Positions 11,985-24,458 of a stretch of 64,000 nt of DNA are shown here, in pieces; the first letter of the stretch is position 1; each line of letters opens with the position of its first letter. Both the position numbers and the translations under genes were made by a program. Location: contig KN817604.1 of assembly GCA_000827495.1 (NCBI GenBank), forward strand, positions 106,965-170,964, given 5' to 3'. This stretch comes from Hypholoma sublateritium FD-334 SS-4 (lineage: Eukaryota > Basidiomycota > Agaricomycetes > Agaricales > Strophariaceae). The notes under the pieces are model-generated. The model saw only the letters and a program-made list of their open reading frames with translations, had not been told where the DNA came from and searched no databases.

Positions 11985-13181
11985 CTAATCGTTGAGAGTT
12001 GATGTATGAAAAAAATTGTACAAACTTTCCATCCTGTAGATTGGCTCCTTATCGAAAGAATGATCTGCTGCTATCTCATAGTACTCGACGTGGGAAGCTG
12101 TGGCCTTGAGCGCGGAGACCACATCTAGTGACTGTCGATGGGCTACCTTGCCATCTTGGTTTCCCGTGATTACGTAGATGGGCGGAGGCTGGAACTTCTC
12201 AGTTCGGAGGGATTGAGCCACGCTAAATGATTCCTCAGGAATACCAGTTCCATCGAGAAGTAGGCCAGAAAGAATTGCTCTAGTTTGTACACGCGTTAGC
12301 AAATTGTTGCTATCTCGTAGGAGAATTGATCTCACTCTTGTATCATATAATGGTAACACATAGCTCGCAATCCGTCGACAGGAGATGAACTGGTTTTGGG
12401 CGCGGAAGGATCAAGGAATGGCGCAACTTCCGCTCTATCAATAACGCGATCCATATATGATACAGGTCGCTGCTTTGTTTTCCAGAACGAGTCGAGGAGG
12501 TCTGTGATTGGATACAAAGCTGCGATGCCTCGCACGGGGCGTGGAATACTCAGCCCACAGGCTTCAAATCCGATGCCGGTACCGGCAAGAAGAGATAACC
12601 ATCCTCCCGCTGAGCTTCCGCTGAGAACCACGCGAGTAATGTCTACACGCTGTTGAGTCGCTTCCTTGAATTCTTCAGTATGAAGAAAATCCAGAGCCGC
12701 CTTCGCGTCAGCGAGTATTCCCGGCATTCTCGTCTGCGGTGCAAGTCGGTAGTCTGGAGAGATCAGGCAGAGATTATGAATTTCAGGGGCCGACAGCATA
12801 TGCGGCGCTATAGCTGTTTATTATAGTTAATATTATGCGCTATTGTCATAAACATGCAGTACACACCTTTCCTCGTTCCCTTCGAAAGCATATTTGGTTA
12901 ATTTACACCCCCCTCGTTGCCAAAGATTCGGCGAACTGGTTGAACGAACCTGAAGTAGTCCCCCACCTGTTATCAAAAAGTTCTAAATCACTCGTAGTCG
13001 CTTCAGAAGGGAGCGCTCTGAGCGTACCGTGCCACCAGAGAAATACAGGGGCTGGATTCTCCTTTGTCGCGGTGGTGGGAATGTATACGTCCATAGTTAT
13101 AGCGAGCCCATCGATGCGCTTGAAGATGAGTTCAATCGGGTCTTTAGAAACTCTGTGGAGAGGATTTGTCTCCATTGCCAA
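11985..13181 (-). CDS. Alpha/beta-hydrolase, esterase/lipase (HSL-like)
   Basis: An intracellular carboxylesterase/lipase-like enzyme of the alpha/beta-hydrolase fold-3 group. The start is MAMETNPLHRVSKDPIEL at 13181 (a second ATG lies 6 bp on). Splicing an intron out after WWHG restores the oxyanion-hole motif HGGGL. Next come CLISPDYRLAPQTRMPG, the nucleophile elbow LSGSSAGGWLS (Ser), VITGNQDGKVAHRQ (Asp) and AADHSFDKEP (His), so the triad is complete. Further introns lie near 12800-12860 and 12280-12340. The stop follows FFHTSTLND at 11985. No signal peptide is visible. The substrate cannot be told from sequence. Neighbours give no operon-like context. Confidence 0.86.
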
Positions 13182-13329
13182 AGCTGTGGGTAGATAATCG
13201 TGCTGCGTGAGCAGTAGTGGATTTTATACATCGATCTATATATATCCATGGAAAAGTAACCTATAAATAGAATACGTTTGTCGTGAATATTCCATCCTAT
13301 GAGTCAACGGTAGAACAGATATCTCATAT

Positions 13330-13605
13330 TTAGGAAAACCTCAAAGCCACAGTGACATAGACCTTTCGATCCTTATACACAAAATTATACCCATCAAAGA
13401 GCAAAAATTGAGTTTTTGGGATCCATGTATAAGTAGTACCATGACGCGGATGTTGCCAGTGGTTGTACGCTAATATGTATCCGTCGCAATTGTCGGGTGG
13501 GAATGCAAAGCGGTGGATGGTTTTGAAGAGTCCCGCCTCTAAACGAATGCGGCCCAGTATTAGGATAATATCGTATCCAGCTAGCCTTGCACTTGTCAGC
13601 CGCAT
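13330..13605 (-). CDS. Possible small single-exon protein
   Basis: A 91-residue open frame (starts MRLTSARLAGYDIILILGR, ends KVYVTVALRFS) rich in aromatic residues, with a TATATA string about 15 bp upstream on its strand. It sits head to head with the ferritin-like gene. No family recognised; it could be chance. Confidence 0.25.
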   Translation of the reverse strand: MRLTSARLAGYDIILILGRIRLEAGLFKTIHRFAFPPDNCDGYILAYNHWQHPRHGTTYTWIPKTQFLLFDGYNFVYKDRKVYVTVALRFS

Positions 13606-13733
13606 TACCTATATAATGGAGTGCGACCTTCGTTCAAAAATCAACACCAATCAGCCTCCTACTCATCTACCGACATTTACAACACTACTATACTCACAAT
13701 CATTTAACCAAGAACACACTATCCTTCAGAACC

Positions 13734-15920
13734 ATGAAAATCACGTACTTCACTTCCTTTGTCACTATCGCGCTGCTATCAGCTGTCGCTTCTGCCAACG
13801 TCATACCAGCCAAGGTTGCTTCGCTCCCAACAATCAAGCGTTCAGGTGACCATCCAACTCTACTACCACCTGAGGAGGAGCAGAGGGCTCACAATCATTT
13901 TTTATTTCTCCAGTTGAACTTTCCAATATCAATGAATTAATTTCCGAGCTCTCGAAGGCTGAGCCCGGTTTGATTTCTTCCAGATCTGACTGTCAGTATT
14001 GCGATTTCGACTGGGAAGTGACATGGACTCTATAACAATTTTTTTACAGTTGGAACCCTCAGTACCTCGGACCCTGCAGGCGAGGTCGAAACAATCGAAG
14101 GCATACTCCCGCGGGGCCAAAGCAATTCCAACGAAGGGGGCGAAAATAAACACCACCACGACAACGACGAAAACGATCGAAGAGGTACGCATCGGACTGC
14201 TCCGCTTGTTCAACCGCTAAAAGCTACTCGTATAATTCTATTGTCTAGATATCCGCTACCTCAACCTCTTTCTCCTACTCGAGGAACTTCTTACTGCGTT
14301 CTTCGAACGTGGGCTTTCCCGGTATAGCCAACAGGATTTCCTGAGGGCTGGCTACCCTGAATGGGTGCGCGGGCGCTACGAGCAAATTTACAAGCACGAG
14401 AAGATCCACAAGGAGTTCATCCAAAGCGCAATCACTGCATCTGGAGGCGAATACGTCCGGCCTTGCAGATATGAATTGTGAGTATCTTCTTCACGTCTGA
14501 GGAAATAAAATCGCCTCAACATCACCCCGCCCAGTAACGACAACGACGTCCACGCATTTGTCGATATGAGTGAAGCTCTGGAGACGATCTCAGCGAGCGC
14601 TTATACTGGGTCCCTGCAGTATATCAGCAACAAGGTAAACATTTCAGTTTCGTTGCACAGAACGTAGCTGACAGTAGACCTTCGAATCAGGCATACATCA
14701 CGACTGGAGCGTCTATTCTTGCGGTCGAGGCTCGCCACGCTGCTTGGATCAACTCTGCTGTACGCAAGCAGAACCCCTGGAACACGGCGTTTGAGGTGAG
14801 AGCTCTACAGCTTATATCCGTATAATTTTCTGACACATCCAATAAGACGCCGCTCACACCCAACGAGGTCATCACCCTCCTCTCCAACTGTTTCGACTTC
14901 CAGTCATGCCCTTCCGAAAATGCAAGGCTCCTCCCCGAGGGACTTCGTCCCGCTCCCCGCCTCTCGCTCGCACCACGGCTCATCCCCGGCCAGGAGGCCG
15001 AGATCTCATTCCCCGACAATGACATAGCGCAGGGTGAGCGTCTATACGCGGCGTTCCTCACGGGCATTGAGACGATCTTCGTCGCGGTCGAGGAGCGTTC
15101 TGGAAACGGTGGCAACCACGACTCGAGCAACGGGAAAAAAGGTTCCGGCAACGGCGAGGAGAACCACGGTGGCAGCACTGGCGGCGGCGAAAATAACGGC
15201 AGCCATGGCTCGGGCTCCAACGGGAACGAGAACCACAGTAGCGGCGGCGGGGGCAGCCAAAACGGTGAGGACCGCGGTTCGAGCAATGGGCGCAATGGTG
15301 GAGGCTCCAGCGAGAACGACAACCACGGCAGCAACAACCATGGCGGTCAAAGCAACGGTGACCACAACGGCAGCAGCAGCGGAAACAGCGGAAACAACCA
15401 CAGCGGCAGCAACGAGGGAAACAGCCGCAACAACGAAGGGAACAACCGCAACGAGGAGAACAACCGCAATGAAGAGAACAACCGCAACAACGAAGGAAAC
15501 AACCGCAACGAAGGGAACAACCGCAACGAGGAGAACAACCGTAATGAGGAGAACAACCGCAACGAGGAGAAAAACCACAACGATGAGGGAAACAACCGCA
15601 ATGGCGAGGGAAACAACCGCAATGGCGAGGGGAACAACCGCAACGGCGAGGGGAACAACCGCAACGGCGAGGGAAACAATGGCAACGACCAAGGAAACAA
15701 CGGCAACAACCACCAGGGAAACAACGACAACAACAACAGCCGTAAACGCTTCTTCGTCGAGATCCCGCGCGACCTGGAAGGACGTGGCACGGTCTTCGTC
15801 CTCATTGTGCGAGGCCCACAGAACATCCGCGAGGTGTCGCTCAACAACGACCACATTGTCGCCGGTCCGGCCATTGCCATGTTCCCCTTCGACTCCAATG
15901 GCAAGTCCATCGGGTGGTAA
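13734..15920 (+). CDS. Rds1-type ferritin-like protein with Asn-rich repeat insert
   Basis: About eight exons. The start MKITYFTSFVTIALLSAVAS at 13734 is a signal peptide. The ferritin-like domain (as in stress-response protein Rds1) includes NLFLLLEELLTAFFERG, KHEKIHKEFIQSAI, YTGSLQYISNKAYIT and LAVEARHAAWINSAVRKQNP, matching the helical E-x-x-H pattern of the family. A C-terminal beta-type segment starts FFVEIPRDLEGRGTVFV and the stop follows NGKSIGW at 15918-15920. Between them lies a hydrophilic insert of about 210 residues (15110-15745), first Gly/Asn/Ser-rich, then near-perfect NNRNE/GE repeats. A His/Asp-rich stretch (HHHDNDENDR) precedes the ferritin domain. It is probably secreted or vacuolar; whether it binds metal is not shown. 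Confidence 0.85.
15110..15745 (+). repeat. In-gene tandem repeat coding Gly/Asn-rich tract
   Basis: Short units (mostly 15-18 nt, variants of AACAACCGCAACGAGGAG) are iterated many times, clearest at 15410-15690. They encode NNRNEE, NNRNEG and NNRNGEG. All units keep the reading frame. The composition also leaves long open frames on the opposite strand, which I regard as by-products. Confidence 0.9.
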
Positions 15921-16154
15921 AGGCCTTCTGCTGGATTCTCTCATTATCTCACCATATACCCATGATACCTGCATATATGCCCATATGACCCCTATGATTG
16001 AATATACCATCCACACTTGATTTTCTATCACTGCGCATCGACGCTGAGGGCTTTATTTGACATCGTAAGCGATCGAAAAAATCGCATCCAGGGAATGAAT
16101 CGGGGGAAAAGACACTTGAGTAATACGACATCCAGCAGGAACAGCACGAACCCG

Positions 16155-16483
16155 ATGTCACAATATCAGTCCACTGACCACCCCAATACATTCCCGTGGG
16201 TGTTCAATCTGTCCAGCACAAGTGAGTCACCAACACGCCGCATGATATTGGCGAGCTTACGGAGGATGATATCGCCCTCATGTGCACTTTCCCAGAGCGC
16301 GATCCACCCGCCCACGCTTATTGGACGTCGTACGTCGACTTCACAGCGGCTGATACGCCAAGTGCGCATGTTCTCTACGGGACAAATCCACGGCGCTGGA
16401 GCATCAGGGACAGCGAGGCGCCACACGGAGGACTCTCAATCCCTGAGAGTACACCGTATAAGACAGATTTCCTTTACATATAG
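16155..16483 (+). CDS. Possible small spliced gene
   Basis: Coding-like text starts MSQYQSTDHPNTFPWVFNLS at 16155 and, in another frame, continues LTEDDIALMCTFPERDPPAH through TPYKTDFLYI to a TAG at 16481-16483. A GTGAGT donor sits between them at about 16220, but the acceptor that would join the frames is not clear and the intron would be unusually short. It may be a small gene of about 95 residues or a decayed one. No family recognised. Confidence 0.3.
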
Positions 16484-17684
16484 TGAGGTGAATCGTCATT
16501 ATGAAGTATTCCAAGACAGATAGGACGCACTTTGGCTCTACGCGCATTGGGCCGCCAGCAGCTGCCGCGCTGCAAGTGTGGCGGCGCGTGCGGGCGTTGC
16601 AAGTGTGGTCGCCGGGATGGGTTGTGCGTGGCGTGGTATGTAGGGGGTATACGACGGCGCTGCTGGGAAGTAGCGCCCGCTGGTTCCGAGGGTTTGCGCC
16701 GCGAAGCGCGTCACCAAGGATGCGCCGGCGGGTCCTGCTGATCGTGCCTGCGCATTGGATCCATTCGGAGAGTCATGTCAACGACAGCTGAGGCTTTGGA
16801 GGCATGAACCAGTGACAGGCATGTTGAGCGGCAAGCTGGTATATTAGAGGACCCAGTATCGTTTTCTCCGTCTTTCATTATCTCAGCGCACGCTTTGAGG
16901 ACTTCGGTAGGCGGCATGGCAGTTGAGAAGCTAAGTAGCACCTTCAGTCTAGGCGAAGTCAGGAGGAACATTCCCTGCCGGTTTCTCTATCAGAAGCAGA
17001 CGATTCGAAATGATGTATGACTGGGGCACGAACCGTGTTGGGTTTTCGCCTCACGCGTGCGGCTCTCCTCTGTTAGCAAAGGGCAGTCCTCGTTCGAATG
17101 TAGCAGCCGGAACCGTCGAGTCGAGCGCTCACAGTACGGATCGGAGGAGGCGAGCACCCGCGCCGTTTATGGGAGGAATGAAGTAGGTGCTGCGCGACCA
17201 CGAGCTAACATGTACGCATTTTGAGTCTGTTCCTTGTCTGGGGTGCTCCACAGTATTCCGTTATGCTGATTTCGCTATCGAAGGCTTTGTTAAGGACCAG
17301 CAGGGCAGGGCGTCGACGGTCGACTTCAGCCATACTGGACGCCCCGGTATGAGCGCAGGGTTCGAGGCGCATCTGCTTTCATCAGCGGAGCACCTTGACC
17401 ACTACCAGCGATTTCCCAAAGGGTGATGTGCTCGGAAATTTGATATGGGGTCATGATGTGCGACTGAACGTAGCTAGACGTATCATTGTAACAATTGTAA
17501 CAAGCGCAAACCTCGAAACGATGTTGTTCGCGTGGGAACGGAGATAACCGGACCGGAATTTTCCGGCTGCCATTTCTATCATCATCGCTGATGTTTGCGG
17601 AAGAAATATCATATGCACAACTTCACGTACTTAGTTGCGGCTTTTATCTTTACTATCCTCTGATTGTCTATGCCAATCGCAAAA
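16484..17684. other. Intergenic with a GC-rich Cys-coding patch
   Basis: Mostly no gene. At 16560-16640 a GC-rich stretch could encode CKCGGACGRCKCG (frame of 16532-16741), metallothionein-like in spacing but with no supporting gene structure. A minus-strand frame at 16711-16971 looks weakly protein-like. Confidence 0.35.
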
Positions 17685-18945
17685 TTAAGAGAAGGATATC
17701 TCCGATTCGTTTGATATTTGTACATCACTGGCTTCGGGGATCGCCTGCGTCTTCGGCAATTCTGGTTGGCTCCAATGTGGAGTGATGTGTATGTCGCCGG
17801 CGTCCATAGAGTAATTTCTAGCCTGACTAGGAAATTTGTGATGGAGCCAACACATTGCGACAAGGACATTGGACGTGAAAATAGACACGGCCTCCTGTGC
17901 GTTGGAAACATTTTATAGTCAATCGAGGAACCGACGAGGAATGCTTTGAACTTCCTCACCGCAACATGACATGACATGAGCCATACTATAAGTCCTCCAG
18001 GGCCCGTGATGAAGCCTCCGTATGATACGACACATAAGGCAATTGATGCCACCAGAGTCAGCATACTAGATGAAAATACGAGGCGCACAAGACGTCGCTC
18101 GCTTGCTCGCCGCTTGATGCACCACACCTGATGCAGAGGGACTGCGACCAGCATCACGTCAGCAACTACATCCACTTTTTGAGATCACGAATAAGCGCGG
18201 TACTCCATGTTAATAATCCGTAATAAATGACTGACACTACAGATCACTCACGAACGGTACTGACAATCGTAATTCGGTATCCGGGCCCACAGATGAGAAT
18301 TTGCGCCCTCGAGAATTGCCATTGGGTGTGAATTGCGCACGTAGTGATCATAGTTGTAAACAGGGCAGCCCAAAAAATCAAAAATATCACCGGCATTGCG
18401 ATCGCGAAAGGGCGAATTCTTGACCAAGCGGGAATGACACGAAGCACGGCGAGTGATATGCTAATCTTTGACCACCTGATAAATAGAGATGTGGCATGAT
18501 GAATTTAATGCGAATATCGGCGTTTAAATGCCTACAAACCAAGCTATGGTGCTGTAAAAAAAAGAACTTGCATAGCTGTATAATATCTTATACTCCATAG
18601 GTACTAAAAGGCCAAATTATTGGCACAGTCATGAATTTCCATCAAAGCACTCACCAGGCTTGTGAGTGATACGTAGCCAGAGTACGGCTATGTTCAAGAC
18701 TTCGATGACAGCAGGAATGATTGTCGCGTAGTCGTCCCACCACAAGCGTCGAGCCCTTCGCCGATGTTCGACACGCAGGCAGGTGGAAATAATTGCAATC
18801 CCGTGAAGCAACGACATGGATACTTCGGACACGATAAAAGACGGAATATCAGTCGCCTAAATATCGTGATTGGGGCTCCGGGCTCCCGCTGAATAGTTCT
18901 CAACGTACCTTTCCACGGCAAAAAGCTTTGTACGCGAATCATTCA
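17685..18945 (-). CDS. Integral membrane protein, fungal rhodopsin-like (PTH11/SAT4-related)
   Basis: Several exons read as hydrophobic helices with the typical first-loop motif RRRARRLWWDDYATIIPAV. They continue with helices in AIAMPVIFLIFWAALF, VADVMLVAVPLHQVW, LTLVASIALCVVSYGG and SIFTSNVLVAMCWLHHKF. The gene ends EASDVQISNESEISFS with a TAA at 17685. Introns lie near 18550-18660, 18190-18260 and 17890-17960. The N-terminus is uncertain: first-exon ATGs lie at about 18940-18950, but the join to VSMSLLHGIAII near 18820 has two options. Relatives form a large fungal group of presumed 7-TM sensors with unknown ligands. Function here is inference from topology. Confidence 0.65.
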
Positions 18946-20170
18946 TGCAAATAAAGTTCCGGCGTAGTAGTTGATTGTTGGCGTCCGGAAGGTTCCACGA
19001 TTATGCTTCAGCGAGAGCTGTAAATTTTAACGGGAGTATACTCAAGGGCGTTCTAAAACATGTTAAAAGAGCGAAATAGTGGGTTTAGGAGTCCGGGGTA
19101 TCCACCGGGAAGGCTTATATAGCAGTCATTTATGAGCACAGAGTGAAGGTCCCCGTTTGGGCCTGGCTCCGCTTCACTAAGTATTCTGTCAATGCATTAC
19201 GGCTGCGGTGGATCGTTGCGCGGCTCGTTGCGGCGGACATTTCAATTGGTAGGATAAGTTTAGCTTGATTATCTACATTCTCAACATTAATAAGTATGCC
19301 GTTCACATTGATTCCAATAGGTGCCATCACAACCAATTGAAAAGTGGAAGTCTAACTATCAATTGCTTGAGACCTTAGTTATTCGGATTTACATACTTCA
19401 GGCACAGATAAGACGCGGAGCTACAGTTTTGTCCATCTTCCCTCCCATAACATGTGTCGCGAACACAATGCAACCAATTACTGTATAGCTAATGCACGAC
19501 TGAACCCAAACTTGATCCTCTAATTACCTATCATAGGAAATATACAGAGTTTACAAGCTGAGGCTCTGTGGCCTTCAGACATTAGGTTTGGGTTTTATTA
19601 CATCGTGGGTATCTAGATAATAGGATTTAAGGCTAAACAAACGCCCACGCACGTGGCTAGCGTTCCTAGAATTTTTTGGCAGATCTTCTAGGCAATTGCC
19701 TTCAAAGCATACCGCCTTCGCGTTATCTAATATTTGCTCGCCAAGTAGCGACGCACCGACGCGGCATGAGTAACTCACAAAAATGCATTGGTATCATCGC
19801 CTCTGGAGTGACTTGTGAGCGACGCTGTGAGCCAAGGAAGGACTCGTCAGGGTTAACGTTAAGTGGACAAATAACACTTCTGCACTTCCCAAAATGAACC
19901 AATTCCGCTTAGGTTCTCAGGCCCGCGCAGGCCCGAAGAGACTGTTGCCGGCTGGCGTTGCCGATTGACGTTGCCCGCTGACAATCCAAGCGCGTTAGGC
20001 GGATGCTGCCGTTATATTAGCCTGCATGTCAGACACTACGTGCAATCACCAATCCCTCCTTTATTCGAAATTCGCTCACTGGAGTCTGGTAGAATCCTTC
20101 GTCGCCCACAAAGGCGGAACAGCGTTGCAGTTTCCAGCCTTTTTGAACTGAATCAGGATATCGACGCGAA
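18946..20170. other. Intergenic, 1.2 kb
   Basis: No convincing gene. A minus-strand frame at 19130-19336 has a protein-like composition but no start context or relatives that I recognise. The segment should hold promoters of both flanking membrane-protein genes. Confidence 0.45.
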
Positions 20171-21406
20171 ATGATAAGCCCTGCCGTGCAATATTCTCTC
20201 TTCCAGGTCGCTGGCGGCCTGTCAAGTGAGCTATTTATGTTCATTAACAGGAAAACTCTGCGCTCATTTTTCGTAGTTAGCGCCCTGGCTGTTCAGACAA
20301 CGGACCTCATTTTGCACTTCAGCGATGAGATCAAGTATCTTTGGAAGTGAGAACGTCTCTGGATAACCATTAATATATAGCTTGAAAGAAACTAACGAAA
20401 CATAGTGGGAGATTGAACCTTGTCACGATTTTGTATATCAACGTGCGGTATCTGATCCTAGCATTCCAGATGTATGTGTCTCTTTGAACGTATTCTGCTC
20501 AGCAACGGAAAGGCTGATAACGCGCTGATCATGAATGCGGTCTTCGTAAAGTGTTAACCAGGTTATGCCAATGGGAATCATCGGCGATCCCCAAGCCTTC
20601 CAGCACTCCAGCGTAGTGCGTATAGTCAAAGCCAACTCAGGCTTAGTATGTATGATCTTCATGAAACTGATCTTACTCCTCCGCGGTGAGTCATTTCCTC
20701 CTCCATTCTGCTGGGTTTGAGGAATAAGCTGACTCTGACGTGTCGACTTAAATAGCGTATGCATTGTATTATCGCAGCTTCGCGGGAAAATGCTTTCTGG
20801 CGGGCATGCTCTTCATAGCACTTACATTAGAGCTAACAGGCCATGCATTCCTCGTCCAAAGTCTGACCACAATCACTGAATGCGGCCAGCATCGTACACC
20901 GAACACCAATGGTCTCATAATGGTCGCGTGAGTCGCGTTCTGTCATGCGTTCTGCGAATTGCTTGACTAATTATTGGCAGTATAAGTGAAACTATTTTTC
21001 ACCTCTCTGTCTTTACTATGAATATCAAAAAGCTCGCGTTTGGTAAGAAGAGGACTCCCCTGATGACGCTGTTGCTCCGCCAGGAATTGTTCATGTTTTT
21101 GGCTATATCCAGTACGTTGACTCTTGCCTGATCAGATACAACTCAATAATTACCGTTATAGCAATTCTGGTCGCTCTTCTCCTCAATGCATGGCTGAACA
21201 CATTGGATTTAGGTTTTGGGCGGGCATGTTTTGCGTATGTTGTCCCTTTAATTGAGGCTGAGGACTGTTCTCATGTTATCCTCGTCCAACATATGCATAG
21301 CTGGTTCCTGGCTTTTGTATCTATGGGAGTACGCATGGCTTCATTCTCCATTATTATTGAGCCAAGACTGAAGCCGACTTCCTACAGGGATCAAATCTGC
21401 TGTTGA
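20171..21406 (+). CDS. DUF6533-type multi-pass membrane protein
   Basis: The first exon starts MISPAVQYSLFQ at 20171 and contains the family hallmark LAVQTTDLILHFSDEIKYLW (first helix, then the acidic loop and Trp). After a 60-bp intron comes GRLNLVTILYINVRYLI. Later exons give AYALYYRSFAGKCFLAGMLF, then SETIFHLSVFTMNIKKLAFG, LLRQELFMFLAISTILVALL and a last exon SWFLAFVSMGVRMASF ending KPTSYRDQICC at 21406. This order (short N-terminus, about seven helices, basic loop before the last pair) is typical of this mushroom-expanded family, presumed sensory or receptor-like. The exon or exons between 20425 and 20755 are not resolved, so a lesion there cannot be excluded. Confidence 0.62.
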
Positions 21407-22946
21407 GTTTGCGAAAATTTGCTGTCAAGGATCACCAACGTCGTATTTTGAGGCATACGGCGTCAGCCATTGCGGACGAGACCCCGGAGCAAAACGTCGA
21501 AAGTTTCGACGATTCCATTTGCTTAACAACATTCTTTGAATAAATTTGGAATAAACCCAAAATAAACCGTGTTTGACTCTAGTATCTACCGCACCTATAC
21601 AATAGTATTCACCTATGTCTGCTTAATAAGTATTCTTGATTGATCCTGATAGCGTGTTATGTCGACGATGCCACCGAAGCGACTGAGGCTTTGATGTCGT
21701 CGATGAATTGATGAAGTACTCGCCGGCACCTTCGGCCCGCCGCACCTCCCTTGCCGAATCTGCTTCATGTATCCTTCATTCTATCCAAATCTGCCGCATG
21801 GACTGCAGTGAAAACAGAGAGCAAAATAGGAAAATGGGGTAGAAGCGTTATATCTGGACGTATACGAGCTTTATATGTATTACGAGAAGCAGCGCATTAC
21901 ATGAAACCCCCGAAGGAGGTAGCTATCAATTTTGCTGAGGAGGGATTTGGGGTTGTCTGTGCAGACGACGGCAGTTATCGCAGTGCTCTATGGCAGCTTT
22001 CAACATCTCCAGACAAGTATAATATACTCATAGTTGTAGGTTTGCCGTCTTTATAAATTAATCCATCATACTCGCGATCAGGTGCGTGGTTCCGTGATGA
22101 TACTTTACCGTTTCGACCGTAAGTTCACACTATGTTACGCGTTACACGCTAAGTTCACTCGGTTGCATGCTAATTTTTGTGCATACATTACTAAAAAAAA
22201 GTTCATTTTGGGTACATGAAGTTTTTGAGTCCATGGAATGTGTCAGAGATGCTCCGCGACCGGGCCAATGTCAAGAATCCTGAAGCTGATTTTCGCACTG
22301 GACAGGTTACAGGAGATATACAGGAGATACAGGAGACACAAAGAGGGCTCTGGCAGCCCTAGGACGCAGTCATAAACTTAAAACGGAGAAAAAACCCTTT
22401 GTCGGCCTTGAAGCGTGGTACGAGTATTGATATGTAACCAATGCCGTCTCAGGCTGTAGAAGCTATAAATTACATATCCGAGCGATTTGGGGGATTTCGG
22501 GGCCAGAAAAAGTCTAATTCAAGGACATGTTCGCTGGTCAAAAATTTGCGTTACAATTTCTCTCATAGATGATAGGTTCATTCTTACTCGGCGTTACGCG
22601 TTACGTGAACCTACGGTCAAAACGGTACAGTACTGGCAGACTGTGTGGATCATCTGAACTGATCGCAACATCTTGAATTAGTTGTGTGCCCTGCCCACTC
22701 ACCTAGACAAGGTACTCGATTCGCATTACACGCAGGTTTGGCCAATGTCCCTGTAGAATCGGCATGCGGCTCCTCAGCATAATCAACCCATCAAGTCTGC
22801 CGTCATTCGGCTGTCCCAAAATGGAAATTTATTCCGTTTATATTTATGCAGAGTATCCGAAAATATGAAGCTATAAACCGTTCTGCATTTGCGATTAATT
22901 CTTGTTCTCGCTCCACTTAACTAAGTGTGCGACGCCACAGTCCCAG
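21407..22946. other. Intergenic, 1.5 kb
   Basis: No gene seen. Holds a GATACAGGAGATACAGGAGACA micro-repeat near 22315-22340, and two copies of GTTACGCGTTAC (about 22134 and 22597) that may mark remnants of a small repeat. A 101-residue plus frame at 21751-22056 is not convincing. Confidence 0.4.
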
Positions 22947-24274
22947 ATGGTCTCACCGCTCACGTTGCCAAATCCCTTTACGCCTATGGCATTTTTGCCT
23001 CCGGACAACGCAGTACAACTTACTGTTTCCGTTTATGTCCTCGTCGCTGCGACTACGGTAAGTGCTGCATTCCAGATGGCTGTCGTTCCCTATTAGAGAG
23101 AGCTACAAATAACGTATATTAATTCTATATTGTATTCCCTTTCCAGGTCTTGGTTTGGGACGTCCTGAGCCAAGCACTGCAAGATTACCGCCTTGTTGTC
23201 AGAAGTAGAATTCGGCTCGGGATGATTGTGTATTTTGTCTCGCGGTATTCGTAACCTCTCCCTAACTTATAGATATGTACTCACCTCAAGACGGTAGTGT
23301 CACGACACTCGTGTACATGCTTGGGTATACAGTATTGAGCAGTAAGTTTACCTCCTGCATGTTTTGCTTCCGACAGCTCTGAAATACCTCCGACTCGGAA
23401 GCATCTCCAATAGGAGCATGCGCACTCAACTATAAAATAATATCCGCCTTCTTCTTGCTTGGAATATCAACCTCCGAGCTTCTATTCCTCCTGCACGTCC
23501 GTGCGATCTACACAGACAGCAAGCCCGCGCGGTACTTCTTCGTGTTCCTCTGGGCCTGCTCAGCCGCAAGCTGCGCAACGCCATTTATCACCGCATTCTT
23601 CACTCCTTTTGTCAATATCGGACCAACGAAATACTGCATTGGCAGCTCGCCGCCCACGTACGTTGGCGCTAGCGTCATCGTTCCTTTCGTCAACGACACG
23701 GTCCTGTTCCTCTCACTTGCGTGGCGCCTCCGGGACACCGCATACATACCTGAGCAGGAAACGGCGGCGTTCAGAGGAGTTAACGTCGTCGCGGGGAGAT
23801 ATCTGCCGCGCCTTTCGAGGGCCCTGTTTCAAAATGGGCAGGCATATTTTTTGTGAGTTGATCAGTTCGCATGGACGATTGAGGTTGAAACGTTGAACGT
23901 TGATGGATAATCATAAAATACGTAGAAGCACTGTTATATTCAACATCACCACCATGATTCTGCTGTACACAAGATCTATCCCTGTCGCATATCGCGATAT
24001 CATGGCGTTCCCCAGCATTGTGATCATCAACATCATGGCCAGCCGGATCTACCGCAACGTCAACTGTCGAGCGTTCCAGACGGAGTCGCAAATGAACGGA
24101 ACGTCGATCGCGACTGACATCAAATTTAGCGGACACCAGGTGGCCTCGGAGGGCACCACTCTGGATGACATAGAAAGTCGGAAACAGGGCGTTTTTTTGC
24201 AAAAGAATATTGACTCCTTCAAGTCTGTTGGGGACGGTCATGACAGGGTACATCAGGAAAGTAGCGTTACCTGA
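22947..24274 (+). CDS. Multi-pass membrane protein, receptor-like, hypothetical
   Basis: The start ATG at 22947 gives MVSPLTLPNPFTPMAFLPP, then a first helix (AVQLTVSVYVLVAAT) interrupted by an intron. Further exons read VLVWDVLSQALQDYRLVV, TTLVYMLGYTVLS, ALNYKIISAFFLLGISTSEL, FFVFLWACSAASCATPFITA and PTYVGASVIVPFVNDTVLFLS. After another intron comes VIFNITTMILLYTRSIPVAY, then a hydrophilic tail ending VHQESSVT at 24274. The topology suggests seven helices with a cytoplasmic tail of about 60 residues. The family is common in mushrooms and uncharacterised. It is distinct in sequence from the neighbouring DUF6533 protein. Confidence 0.68.
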
Positions 24275-24458
24275 AGTGCGTTGCCTTCTATTTAGTCCAC
24301 ATGCTATATGTACTATCAGGCCGGGAACTTCCAGATATAAACAGCTTTGTATCTCTTCAGTCCCATTTATTATATGACGTATCTATTTATTTATTCAGCG
24401 GCCGTGTGATGCTGAAGTAACAGTTCATTCGGACAAACCATAATGCAGCTCAGCGAAA

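Noticed and set aside
15042..16031. Antisense open frame of 329 codons under the ferritin-like gene
   Set aside because: It lies opposite an in-frame repeat whose composition avoids stops on both strands; its peptide is only Val/Leu/Ala/Thr runs and it has no domain or splice context.
20438..20764. Minus-strand frame of 108 codons inside the DUF6533 gene
   Set aside because: Flanking plus-strand exons clearly belong to one membrane protein; the minus frame has no supporting feature.
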